Positions 47,323 through 55,762 of a stretch of DNA of 64,000 nt are shown here, one piece after another (the first letter of the stretch is position 1; every line of letters begins with the position of its first letter). Source of the stretch: Corynebacterium jeikeium (lineage in GTDB: Bacteria > Actinomycetota > Actinomycetes > Mycobacteriales > Mycobacteriaceae); contig NZ_CP063195.1 in assembly GCF_028609885.1 (NCBI RefSeq), positions 1,674,001 through 1,738,000 on the forward strand. The letters run 5' to 3'. Below the pieces are notes generated by a model. It saw only the letters and a list, made by a program, of their open reading frames with translations. It did no database searches and was not told the DNA's origin. Position numbers and translations under genes: made by a program.

Positions 47323-48621
47323 CTACTTGAAGGACACGTACTCCGGAAGGTCAGCAGGCTTTTCCAACGGCTGCTTCTTCGGGTTCATGTCCAGCCCCAG
47401 CTCCTTGGCGAATACCAGGCGGGTGGACTTGTAGACTCGCTCGTCGGCCTCGTCCAGCTCGAACACGCGGGCGCCGCGCAGGGTGTGCATGGACCAGGTG
47501 CCGTCCTTCAACCCATAGGGGCCGAAACCGGTTCCCGGGCAGTAGCCCAGTTCTACCCCGAAGTAGTTGCCGTTGAAGGTGTTGATGTGGTCGTGGCCGC
47601 AGTAGATACCCAGGACGTCGCCGCGCTCGCGGACGGCGGAGTAGATGCCGGGGTTGAAGGCGCCGACGTAAACGTCCTCGTTCTTCACGCCCTCGATGCC
47701 GTGGCGCTTCTTGGCCTCGCCATGCTTGATGAGGTCGTTATTGTATGGCCCGCCGAACCACATATCGCGGTGCTCGTAGGTCGGGATGTGGAAGTACATC
47801 AGGCCTGGAATCTTCTTGCCGTAGCGCTCTTCGTAGCCCCGGGAGGTATCGCGGTACCACTGGATTTGGTCGCTGTGGATGTAGTCGTAGCCGGGGATCT
47901 CCTTGGTCTCCTGACCCGCCAGTTCCTCGCCGATGTAGTTCCCGGAATCCAGCAGCCAGATGGCGAATGCTGGGTTCGGGTTTGCGTTGCCCTGAACCAG
48001 CAGGGATACGTTGGATTCGCCGTGGATCGGGTCGTCCGCGACGTTGAGGTTGTACTTGTACTTGCGCACGAAGTTCAGCAGCGCGATCTCGTCGGCTTGA
48101 GTGCCGTCCTCCATGGAGTCTTCGTCGTGGTTACCGAAGGTGATGGCCCATGGGATCTTGCGGGACTCCATCGGCAGCACCACATTGTTTACCGCCTGGA
48201 ATGCCTGTTCGGTGGTTTTGGGGCCAGAGGAGATCACGTCACCGTTGATCAGCGCAAAGTCCGGCTTCTCCTGGTCCAACACCTTGCCCATGAACTCGAT
48301 GGTGCGGCGATCAGTGAGGTGATCGTCTTGAGTGTCATTGAACTGGACGATCTTGAACTTGCCGTCGCCGTTGAACTTCAGCGGCATGTCCGCGCCGCCG
48401 TTGTTGTCGCCACCGCCGTTTCCGCGCCCCGGGCCGAAGCTGGATCCGGCCAGCGAGCCTGCTGACGAGTTCCACGCCTGTGCCTGCGCTGCTGGCGCAA
48501 GTGCAGCGGTGACGCCCAACGCTCCGGTTCCCGCCAGGAAGTTACGGCGGTTCACATTGAACTGCTTGGGCGCATTCTGGCCTTCCAGCTGCTGCGATTT
48601 TTTAGATGAATTACTAGACAA
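47323..48621 (-). CDS. Tat-exported calcineurin-like metallophosphoesterase
   Basis: About 432 residues. A twin-arginine signal (NRRNFLAGTGALGVTAALAP) predicts folded export through Tat. Metallophosphoesterase motifs: FNDTQDDH (motif I, with Gln in place of the usual His of DxH), NGDVISSG, FGNHDEDS and YCGHDHINTF. It probably hydrolyses phosphate esters outside the cell; substrate unknown. The frame is open to a TTG at 48687; the TTG at 48621, with AAAAGGAA upstream, is my choice. No terminator seen. Confidence 0.85.
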   Translation of the reverse strand: MSSNSSKKSQQLEGQNAPKQFNVNRRNFLAGTGALGVTAALAPAAQAQAWNSSAGSLAGSSFGPGRGNGGGDNNGGADMPLKFNGDGKFKIVQFNDTQDDHLTDRRTIEFMGKVLDQEKPDFALINGDVISSGPKTTEQAFQAVNNVVLPMESRKIPWAITFGNHDEDSMEDGTQADEIALLNFVRKYKYNLNVADDPIHGESNVSLLVQGNANPNPAFAIWLLDSGNYIGEELAGQETKEIPGYDYIHSDQIQWYRDTSRGYEERYGKKIPGLMYFHIPTYEHRDMWFGGPYNNDLIKHGEAKKRHGIEGVKNEDVYVGAFNPGIYSAVRERGDVLGIYCGHDHINTFNGNYFGVELGYCPGTGFGPYGLKDGTWSMHTLRGARVFELDEADERVYKSTRLVFAKELGLDMNPKKQPLEKPADLPEYVSFK

Positions 48622-48789
48622 GGTAATTGAGTTCCTTTTCCTGCGAGAATTGAACTTCCACAAGCTATCGGCCGCAGGTAAGCGCAAGGTTTCCTGAAGA
48701 TGAATTCATAACAACTTCGCGTCTTCCCTCTCCACCGCTTGACCACTTCGCTTGACCTTGCCGTTGCGGCAACCGAAAGGATGTAGCCC

Positions 48790-49566
48790 ATGACCGAATA
48801 CACGATTGGTGATGCTGCAGATTTTTTGGGTGTGACGCCCAAAGCCCTGCGCCATTGGGATTCCATTGGGCTACTCAGCCCACAGTGGCGCACACTGGGC
48901 GACTACCGCCTCTATACCGAGGAAGATCTGCGCGTCGGCGCGGCCATTGTGCTGTACCGGGACATGGGTTTCAAGCTGGCGGAGATTCCCGACCTGATTG
49001 AAGCGCCTTCCGACGCTGCCCTTGACCGTGCCCTCCGCGCCCATCGGGAAGCCTTGGCGCGCAAGCGCGACGAGGTGGAGAGCCAATTGCGTGCGGTCGA
49101 GGATTTGATAACAACAACCCGAGTGGAGGGATACACCATGGAACAAATGGACAAGATCAAGCAGTACTTCGGCGAGCAGATGCCCGCCTACCAGGAGGAA
49201 GCTCGCGAGCGTTGGGGCGACACCCCTGAATACCAGCAGTCCCAGGAAAAGCTGGCCTCTATGGGTGACGGCGACTTCCAGGAGGTTAAGGCCAACCACG
49301 ACCGCTTCGTGGCGGATCTGGTAGCTGCCCGAGATGGTGGCGTCACCCCCGATAGCGAAGAAGCACAAGAACTCGTGGAGCGGCACCGCGCAACGATTAA
49401 CCAGTGGTACGAGGTTACGACCTCGCGGCAGCTGATTCTGGCACGGATGTACGTGGACGACGAGCGTTTTGCCGAGGCATACCAGGGCGCACAGGATTAC
49501 CTGCTTTCGCTAGTGGAACACCGTGCGAAGCAGGAGGGAATCACCAATCCCAGCTGGGATGACTAG
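48790..49566 (+). CDS. MerR-family regulator with TipAS domain
   Basis: 258 residues. The N-terminal MerR winged helix (TIGDAADFLGVTPKALRHWD) is followed by a coiled coil and, from about residue 130, the all-helical TipAS antibiotic-recognition domain (YFGEQMPAYQEEARERWGDT). Such proteins activate their own gene and multidrug genes when binding thiopeptides or similar ligands. The neighbouring DUF1275 gene begins 22 bp later and may be co-transcribed. Confidence 0.92.
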   Translation: MTEYTIGDAADFLGVTPKALRHWDSIGLLSPQWRTLGDYRLYTEEDLRVGAAIVLYRDMGFKLAEIPDLIEAPSDAALDRALRAHREALARKRDEVESQLRAVEDLITTTRVEGYTMEQMDKIKQYFGEQMPAYQEEARERWGDTPEYQQSQEKLASMGDGDFQEVKANHDRFVADLVAARDGGVTPDSEEAQELVERHRATINQWYEVTTSRQLILARMYVDDERFAEAYQGAQDYLLSLVEHRAKQEGITNPSWDD

Positions 49567-49588
49567 CTAGGGTTGCTACGATTGCGCC

Positions 49589-50266
49589 ATGAAAGGCTAC
49601 CGCACCGGAGAACATGCACTGGCGATCTACTTATCCTCCATTGCAGGATTCGTAGATACGCTGGGCTTTTTGTATCTGGGAGGGTACTTCCTGTCGTTCA
49701 TGTCGGGTAACACCACGCGCCTGACTGCGGCGGTCAATGCGGGGAAATGGGACGTCGCGATGACGGCTGGCGGGGTCATGGCGCTGTTCCTCATCGGCGT
49801 GGGAATTGGGGCGCTTATCAGTCAACTCGGGCGGCGCTATTTGCCCCCGACGCGCACGCGCGAAGCGATTCTTCTGTTTATCTGCACCACCTCAACGATT
49901 GCCTCCGTACTGGTCTTAACCGGGCACGAACAGTTGGCGGTGTACAGCCTGTCATTCACCGTGGGCGCTATGAATTCCACGTTCGAGCGCGACGGCGAGG
50001 TGAGCATTTCCCTGACGTACATGACGGGCACGCTGGTGAAGATGTCTCAGCGGTTCGTGGCCGCACTCTTCGGTGGCCCGCACTTGGATTGGCTCCGCTA
50101 TTTCGCTCTGTGGATGGCGCTAGCCTGCGGGGCACTCCTGGGCGGCTGGATGTATGTCCAGGTGGGTCTGCACGCGGTTCTGGTGGTGACGGGCATGCTG
50201 TACGCGGGAACCGTGACTGCACTGGTGTACCGCCAATGGCGGCGCAACCGTGGGCTGGCGGTTTAG
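49589..50266 (+). CDS. DUF1275 (YoaK) membrane protein
   Basis: 225 residues with about six transmembrane helices. The family signature is SSIAGFVDTLGFLYLGGYFLSFMSGNTTRL (quoted in part: GYFLSFMSGNTTRL). Function unknown. Short gap to the MerR/TipAS gene suggests joint regulation. Confidence 0.92.
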   Translation: MKGYRTGEHALAIYLSSIAGFVDTLGFLYLGGYFLSFMSGNTTRLTAAVNAGKWDVAMTAGGVMALFLIGVGIGALISQLGRRYLPPTRTREAILLFICTTSTIASVLVLTGHEQLAVYSLSFTVGAMNSTFERDGEVSISLTYMTGTLVKMSQRFVAALFGGPHLDWLRYFALWMALACGALLGGWMYVQVGLHAVLVVTGMLYAGTVTALVYRQWRRNRGLAV

Positions 50267-50293
50267 CGCTAGTGGACTAGAGCTCCCAGGGGT

Positions 50294-50539
50294 TCAAATT
50301 GAGCATCCTCGCGGCTCGAAGTCCATCCGTTCGTCCTCGAGGTCAATGTCCTCTTCCATTTGCAACCGCGAAGCCCAGTCTTCATTCGAGCCGGAGATCT
50401 TCCTGTAGTCATCAATGGAAAGCAATACGAAGGCCGGCTCACCTCGATCAGTAATAACAACTGGCCCCTCACCGGCCTTCCTTTTCGCGTAACTCACATC
50501 CTGATGGAACTCACGCGCGCTCACGCTAGTCATAGCCAA
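50294..50539 (-). CDS. Phd/YefM-type antitoxin, no toxin partner seen
   Basis: 81 residues. The Phd fold is clear: SVSAREFHQDVSYAKRKAGE and PVVITDRGEPAFVLLSIDDY. The family's C-terminal toxin-binding tail is short here (MDFEPRGCSI), and no PIN or Doc toxin gene follows: the DUF1275 stop lies 28 bp away. Probably an orphan antitoxin or remnant of a Phd-VapC pair. Confidence 0.82.
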   Translation of the reverse strand: MAMTSVSAREFHQDVSYAKRKAGEGPVVITDRGEPAFVLLSIDDYRKISGSNEDWASRLQMEEDIDLEDERMDFEPRGCSI

Positions 50540-50627
50540 CCTCCTGACGCAACAACGTAACTACAAAATAGCGCGAAAAGTCTGGGCGTCTTTCATAACA
50601 AGTTAGAAACACCCTGTTTTTATCTTG

Positions 50628-50642
50628 GCAACACATCGTTGC
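50628..50642. promoter_or_regulatory. candidate operator upstream of the ABC exporter genes
   Basis: Inverted repeat GCAAC-ACATC-GTTGC, 65 bp before the permease start. A TetR regulator gene ends this cluster, so this may be its site. Short and unproven. Confidence 0.3.
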
Positions 50643-50706
50643 TAAAGTCTGTGTAGCGACTGATCAACCGCTCACCTCTCCAACCCCAACCCCAGGGATT
50701 TTCATC

Positions 50707-51855
50707 ATGTTTCTAGCCTTGCGCGAAATGCTTTTTGCGCGCACCCGATTCCTTCTCATGAGCGTCGTGTTGGCACTCATATCCTTGCTGGTCGTCATCA
50801 TCTCCGGCCTCACAGCCGGATTGGTTAACGACGGTGTTTCCGGTCTGAAGGCAATGGATAGTGACGTCATCGCTTTCGCCGATGGCACCCAGACCGATTC
50901 GGCCTTCACGCGCTCCATCGTTGACATCACAGAGGCCGACAAGTTCGCCAACATCGACGGGGTGGAAGAGGCCGCCCCACTGGGCCTAACCATTGCAAAC
51001 GCTCACAACCAGGACGGTAAAGCTATCGACCTCACCCTCCTCGGCGTAAAGCCCGGTTCTTTCATCGCACCGGAGGGCCTTCCAGAACAAAGCACCACCC
51101 CTAACGGCGGCGCCCCTACCAAGACCAAGCACGAGATCGTCGTATCCTCCACCCTCCAAGACGAAGGCATCAAAGAAGGAGACACCATCACGATCGATCG
51201 CCTTGAGATCCCGTTGAAGGTCGTCGGCTTCACCGATGGCCAGCGCACCTTCGGCCACGTCGATGCCGCTTACCTACCCCTCGATGTCTGGCAGGAAATC
51301 CACACCGGCGCACGTAAGGGCGAAAAGGTAAGCCCAGAGGCGTACAAGGAAATCTCCGTTATCGCCGCCCGCACGCAGGATAAACCAGACACTGGGGCGC
51401 TCTCCGACGCCTCCGGCCTGGACGTCCGCACCCTCAAGGAAAGCTTCGACTCCTCCCCCGGCTACACCGCCGAAATGATGACCCTTTCCATGATCAAGTG
51501 GTTCCTCTACGTCATCGCCGCCCTGGTCACCGGCGCCTTCTTCCTAGTGTGGACAATCCAGCGCGCTGGCAATATCGCCGCGCTGCGTGCAATGGGAGCC
51601 ACGAAGGGCTTCCTGCTACGCGACAGCCTGGGCCAAGCCGTCATCATCCTAGGCGCGTCCGTCATCGTCGGTGCACTCATCGCCGTCGGCCTCGGAAGCC
51701 TCCTGGAAACCACGGCCATGCCCTACGCCACCGAACTCGGATCCGTCCTTAGCGGCAGCGCGATCCTCTTCGTATCTGGCCTGATCGGCGCGCTGATCGC
51801 CGTCGTCCGCGTCACCCGCACCAACCCACTCGCAGCCCTAGGAGAAAACCGATGA
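50707..51855 (+). CDS. ABC exporter permease, FtsX/MacB type (HrtB-like)
   Basis: 382 residues. N-terminal membrane anchor (FLLMSVVLALISLLVVIISG), a large extracytoplasmic domain of ~220 residues, then three transmembrane helices forming the FtsX domain (WFLYVIAALVTGAFFLVWTI... GALIAVVRVTRTNPLAALGE). The short single-FtsX form resembles HrtB haem exporters of corynebacteria (start MFLALREMLFARTRFLL), but the substrate cannot be read. Overlaps the ATPase gene by 4 bp. Confidence 0.88.
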   Translation: MFLALREMLFARTRFLLMSVVLALISLLVVIISGLTAGLVNDGVSGLKAMDSDVIAFADGTQTDSAFTRSIVDITEADKFANIDGVEEAAPLGLTIANAHNQDGKAIDLTLLGVKPGSFIAPEGLPEQSTTPNGGAPTKTKHEIVVSSTLQDEGIKEGDTITIDRLEIPLKVVGFTDGQRTFGHVDAAYLPLDVWQEIHTGARKGEKVSPEAYKEISVIAARTQDKPDTGALSDASGLDVRTLKESFDSSPGYTAEMMTLSMIKWFLYVIAALVTGAFFLVWTIQRAGNIAALRAMGATKGFLLRDSLGQAVIILGASVIVGALIAVGLGSLLETTAMPYATELGSVLSGSAILFVSGLIGALIAVVRVTRTNPLAALGENR

Positions 51856-52559
51856 GCCCCGCCTCGCATCTTCCTGCCCAGCACGTTCCCGCCCTGGAAC
51901 TTAAAGACGCCACGGTGACCTACACCGATGGCGATTCCCAAATCACCGCGTTGGACAAGGTGAACCTGACCGTCGAGCCCGGAGAGTTCGTCGCCGTGGT
52001 CGGCCCGTCCGGTTCCGGTAAGTCCACGCTGTTGGCCGTCGCTGGAGCGCTAACCAACCCGGCCGCAGGTGGCGTCACAATCGGCGACGAGGACATCACC
52101 AACTACGACGACAAGGAACTAGCCCGCATTCGCCGCGACTACATCGGCTTCGTCTTCCAATCCTCCGGCAGCCTGCCGGGCGCCCTCACCGCCGAGGAAC
52201 AACTGGAGCTCGCCGCGCGTGTTATGGGTAAGCACGGTCGTTACTCTGGTGCGGAGCTGTTGGAGAAGGTTGGTATGACGCCCCGAGCTAAGCACCGCCC
52301 AGGAAATCTGTCGGGTGGCGAACGTCAGCGGGTGGGCATCGCCCGAGCTCTCGTCGGCGACCCACAGGTGTTGCTAGTCGACGAGCCCACCGCGGCTCTG
52401 GACCGCAAGCGATCACAAGAAATCGTGGAGCTGCTGGCTCGCGAATGCCACGAATTTAACGTCGCAGGTGTGATGGTCACCCACGATCACGAAGTCTTGA
52501 AGCACTGTGACAAGGTCTACGAAATGGTCGATGGGCGCCTGAGCGCTGCATCCAAATAG
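51852..52559 (+). CDS. ABC exporter ATPase (MacB/LolD/HrtA-like)
   Basis: 235 residues. Walker A GPSGSGKSTLL, Q-loop FVFQSSGSLPG, ABC signature LSGGERQRVGIARAL, Walker B VLLVDEPTAALD, and H-loop VMVTHDHEVL. ATGA overlap with the permease gene shows translational coupling. Powers the FtsX-type permease. Confidence 0.95.
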   Translation: MSPASHLPAQHVPALELKDATVTYTDGDSQITALDKVNLTVEPGEFVAVVGPSGSGKSTLLAVAGALTNPAAGGVTIGDEDITNYDDKELARIRRDYIGFVFQSSGSLPGALTAEEQLELAARVMGKHGRYSGAELLEKVGMTPRAKHRPGNLSGGERQRVGIARALVGDPQVLLVDEPTAALDRKRSQEIVELLARECHEFNVAGVMVTHDHEVLKHCDKVYEMVDGRLSAASK

Positions 52560-52613
52560 GCACCCAAATAGGCCTATACGCAGGCCGAAAAGCGGGTAGT
52601 AAACTAGGGAACC

Positions 52614-53180
52614 ATGCCGAAGATCACAGAGACGACAGTAGCGGAGCACCGCGCGGTCCAGCACCGCGCAGTGCTGGAGGCCGCCGAGCGGCTGATCGTT
52701 GCTGGCGGCGGCAAGGTTCCCTCCCTGGCAGAGGTGGCGGCCGAGGTTGGCCTGGCCCGCCCCAGCGTCTACCGCTACGTCTCCTCCCAACATGATCTGA
52801 TGGTTCAGCTGCTGGTACTTAACAGCGAAACCTGGCACGACCAGCTGGAAGACAAAGTCAAGGCCGCTCCGCCAGAGCCCGAAGATCGCATCTGCGCTTA
52901 CGTGGACGCGATGCTCGACCTCTTCGTTCACGGCTCCCACGGCCCGCTGATGGCCGCCGCCCAGCACTTCCCGGAGGCGTTCGCCGAGGAAAGGGTGCAG
53001 AAATCGCACGCCGGCTTCAAGGAAATCGTGGATAGCTTCTGCCCCGGTGTTTCCTCCATCGACATCGGATTGCTGAATGCGGCGGTGGTGAGGGCGTCAG
53101 AAATAGCAAAAACCCCCGAAGACCTCGAACAAGCGACGGCGACGCTGCACCACATGGCGCGCGCCATCGTGTCGAGCTAA
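52614..53180 (+). CDS. TetR-family transcriptional regulator
   Basis: 188 residues. N-terminal HTH with VLEAAERLIVAGGGKVPSLA and EVGLARPSVYRYVSSQHDLM; the C-terminal ligand domain is not classifiable. 54 bp after the ABC ATPase gene on the same strand, so it probably controls this exporter operon. Confidence 0.92.
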   Translation: MPKITETTVAEHRAVQHRAVLEAAERLIVAGGGKVPSLAEVAAEVGLARPSVYRYVSSQHDLMVQLLVLNSETWHDQLEDKVKAAPPEPEDRICAYVDAMLDLFVHGSHGPLMAAAQHFPEAFAEERVQKSHAGFKEIVDSFCPGVSSIDIGLLNAAVVRASEIAKTPEDLEQATATLHHMARAIVSS

Positions 53181-53251
53181 TTCGTCGAACTACCTGCCTG
53201 ATTCTGCTGTTATGCCTGGGCAAGACCGGGCGGCGTTGTAGGCTTTAGGTC

Positions 53252-53878
53252 ATGCGAAATCGCCTTGTTGCACTCTCCATTGCCGCGTTGACGGCCCTCT
53301 CGCTTGCAGCTTGTTCGGATGATGAGACTCCGCCTGAGCCGAGCACGGCTTCGTCTTCTAAGGAGTCCGAAGAAGCTTCCGCAGCCGAAGGACAGGAAGA
53401 TACTTCGGAGGAAGGGCAAGAAGATGAGGCCGCAGATAACGCAGATGACAAGGCCAAAAAGCGGCCCAACCCCACAGCGCCCAGCGACCCGAAGCCCGAT
53501 AAGGTCGAGCTCGCTCCGAATGAAGCAGCCCTGGAGGGCGAGCTGATGAAGGTACGTTTCAGCGACATGACCCCTCCGGAGGACTTCGCACGAGTGGCGG
53601 ACATCGTGGACGATAGCGTGGTCTACTACGCGATCAAACTCGATCCGAAGAAGCCCGTGACGGCTAAGTTGGGGGCAGGCATTGGTACCCAGACCCCTGC
53701 ATGGGCCATCGTTGGTAGCAGCAGTATGCCAAATGAAATGAACTGGGACTCTATGGTCGGGCGCAAAATCCGCGCTATCGCGCACCGGGATAACATGACC
53801 TTCGCGACGGACCCATCCGCTCCCCCGACGGCGGTGACGGTCGAGAACTCGGACTACAAGCCGGAGATCCTCGACTAG
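53252..53878 (+). CDS. lipoprotein of unknown function
   Basis: 208 residues. Signal peptide with lipobox LAAC (SLAACSDDE), then a Glu/Ala/Ser-rich linker of about 65 residues, then a globular domain (VRFSDMTPPEDFARVADIVD, ...NEMNWDSMVGRKIRAIAHRD). It has the layout of corynebacterial surface lipoproteins. No family recognised. Ends 6 bp from the convergent higA stop. Confidence 0.82.
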   Translation: MRNRLVALSIAALTALSLAACSDDETPPEPSTASSSKESEEASAAEGQEDTSEEGQEDEAADNADDKAKKRPNPTAPSDPKPDKVELAPNEAALEGELMKVRFSDMTPPEDFARVADIVDDSVVYYAIKLDPKKPVTAKLGAGIGTQTPAWAIVGSSSMPNEMNWDSMVGRKIRAIAHRDNMTFATDPSAPPTAVTVENSDYKPEILD

Positions 53879-53884
53879 GGGCCG

Positions 53885-54190
53885 CTACGCTGAAGCAGCC
53901 TGGTATGGCCGAATATTATCGATCTCTGCTAGTGCCTTGTCCTCGGCAAGCTCAATCTCGTACTGCATCTGCAGGTTCATCCAAAACATCGGTTCGACAC
54001 CAAAAAACTTGCCCAATCTCAGAGCAGTGTCAGCGGTGATTCCGCGCTTCCCGTGCACGATTTCATTGATCCGGCGCGGCGGAACCCCTATCGACACAGC
54101 CAGTTTGTGCTGAGTGATTCCAAATCCCTCAATGAAATCCTCAAGCAGAATCTCTCCAGGATGAATCGGCGGGTAAAGCTTGTTCGACAT
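53885..54190 (-). CDS. higA: HigA-family antitoxin
   Basis: 101 residues from the ATG at 54190. HTH_XRE of the HigA/VapI type: PIHPGEILLEDFIEGFGITQ, then RRINEIVHGKRGITADTALRLG. It binds the toxin and the operon promoter. The gene is intact although the toxin gene immediately upstream is frameshifted. Confidence 0.92.
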   Translation of the reverse strand: MSNKLYPPIHPGEILLEDFIEGFGITQHKLAVSIGVPPRRINEIVHGKRGITADTALRLGKFFGVEPMFWMNLQMQYEIELAEDKALAEIDNIRPYQAASA

Positions 54191-54198
54191 GGCACTCC

Positions 54199-54479
54199 TT
54201 AGTGGTAATCCTCGATGGTCATTTGTTCGGGCCCCGCACTCGTCCACCGAAAAGTGATTCTCCACTGGTCATTCACTCGAATACTGAACGTCCCCTTCCT
54301 ATCACCTTTTAGAGCCTCTAGGCGATTCCCAGGAGGTACGCGAAGGGAGTCCAGGGTACTGCAGCATCGAGCTGGTGGAGCTTCTTGTTCGCCGACTTGT
54401 GGATCCGAGTATCCAGTTTCGGAACCCGCTCACGCAAAAACACCAGTTCCGTCCCTCGGTTCCCGAATGACTGGATCAT
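54199..54479 (-). pseudogene. higB: HigB-type toxin gene, frameshifted
   Basis: Reading on the minus strand from the ATG at 54479 gives [20 protein letters not shown] and [16 protein letters not shown], then a stop after 14 wrong codons. In the next phase the family sequence resumes: [35 protein letters not shown] and IEDYH to a TAA at 54199, 8 bp before higA. One base is missing near 54356-54362. Without it the protein would be about 93 residues, normal for HigB (RelE-fold mRNA interferase). Confidence 0.85.
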
Positions 54480-54499
54480 GCTTCACCCTATCCCCCCAT

Positions 54500-54528
54500 A
54501 ACGTAAAGCGTCAATAACGCTAAACGTT
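54500..54528 (-). promoter_or_regulatory. higBA operator/promoter palindrome
   Basis: Nested inverted repeats AACGT..AGCGT (54500-54511) and ACGCT..ACGTT (54517-54528), 21 bp upstream of higB. On the minus strand TTGACG (inside the palindrome) is followed 18 bp later by TAGGGT, a weak sigma-A-type promoter. HigA antitoxins repress from such palindromes. Confidence 0.6.
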
Positions 54529-54552
54529 AAACTTGAACTCCACGACGTGTCG
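54524..54552 (+). repeat. 29-bp direct repeat, copy 1 (left edge of copper island)
   Basis: ACGTTAAACTTGAACTCCAC followed by GACGTGTCG. Identical to copy 2 at 62941-62969 at 26 of 29 positions. The two copies bracket the copper genes exactly. Confidence 0.7.
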
Positions 54553-54982
54553 TTGCTAAATACCCTTTACCCTATGGACATACAGTAGAAGCTGCTAGAG
54601 ATTGAGTAGATACAAAAAGTAAAAAGCGATAGCTAGGATCGCAGTACAACCTTCGAGACCGCGACGACGGCTGCTACCGTAGGCCTCGTTGCCTAACTGA
54701 CACCAACGCCGTGTCCACTACTCGGGGGACACCCCCAACATTAATGCTGCCCTGCCGGCAGACCAGGGCGGCCGTGTGAGTATCGGACAATAATGCGTAG
54801 TCCTCCAAGGGTCTGGACACAGGGGCTTTCCCCTTTCCTCAGTGGTGCGACCAGAGGGAGTAGAAACATCCACCCCGGTGCACCCGCTGCGGTGACAACG
54901 ACCCATCGCCCGCAGCAGGTGGCAATCGTCACGGTTATCCCTCTTTTTCAGATTCCTGTCCTCGGGATCAGAAAAAGACGGG
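54553..54982. other. non-coding stretch at left edge of copper island
   Basis: About 430 bp between the direct repeat and the DUF305 pseudogene. The open frames here are short and resemble no family I know. The first ~100 bp are AT-richer than the neighbours. Near 54983-54997 GACCT/AGGTC flanks the DUF305 stop and is followed on the minus strand by CCCCGTCTTTTT, a weak terminator. Confidence 0.4.
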
Positions 54983-54988
54983 GACCTG

Positions 54989-55674
54989 TCATAGGTCAGT
55001 GAGCATTTGCTGCATCTGGGCGATCTCGGCCTCCTGGTCGTTGATAATTTGTTCGGCCAGGGTGGTTGCATGGGGATTCTGGCCGTCAGCCACCTCGTCA
55101 CGGGCCATGTCGACCGCACCTTCGTGGTGGGCGGTCATCTGCTCCAGGTAAAGGCGGGCGGCGCCGGTGCCCTGGGCTTCCTCAAGGGCTGTCATGTCCT
55201 CCTGGCTCATCATCCCGCTCATGCCACCCATCTCGCCGTGATCCATTCCACCTATCTCATCCATGGTCCCCATGCCCCAGAGTCGGTGACCGGCTGCTGG
55301 CCCCAGGCCTCGAGCATGGCGTTCATCCGGTCAATCTCCGGTCCCTGGGCGTCAATAACCCCCTGGGCAAACTCCACGACCTGGGCGGGGATGCCCTCCT
55401 TGGCCAGGAGCATCTCACTCATTTCCACGGTCTGCTTGTGATGGGGGATCATCATCTGGGCAAACATGATGTCCGCGTCGTTGTGATCGGCGGAGATCTC
55501 CCCGTCCTCCTCAGTCGCCGCCCTGGTGGTCTCGGTCGTCTCAGCGGTAGTCGTCACAGTGCTGGTGGCCGAGGTGGTGGCGTCGGTGTTGCCTGAGTCG
55601 GTGGCCTCACCGCAGGCGGCCAGCGCCAGGGTGGAGGCTACGGCGAGAGCGGAAAGAACAAGGGTGCGCTTTAT
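54989..55674 (-). pseudogene. DUF305 lipoprotein gene, start codon and frame lost
   Basis: Decayed member of the DUF305 family (His-rich, often copper-linked). On the minus strand, after AAAGGGCTCCACC, the expected ATG reads ATA (55674-55672), followed by KRTLVLSALAVASTLALAAC, a clear lipoprotein signal. The first DUF305 half (IMFAQMMIPHHKQTVEMSEM) is in this frame. At 55275-55278 a GGGG run shifts the phase, and the second half (YLEQMTAHHEGAVDMARDEV) continues in the next frame to 54989. Removing one G would join the halves. Confidence 0.85.
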
Positions 55675-55762
55675 GGTGGAGCCCTTTCAGGGTCATATGG
55701 GGTCAGTGGAGAGAAGTGATGGATCAGTGGACGGCGGTGGATTTCGGAGTAGGCGTGGTGTG

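Noticed and set aside
54718..55119. Open frame upstream of the DUF305 pseudogene
   Set aside because: Arg/Pro/Ser-rich translation, overlaps the DUF305 3' half in another phase, no homology recognised.
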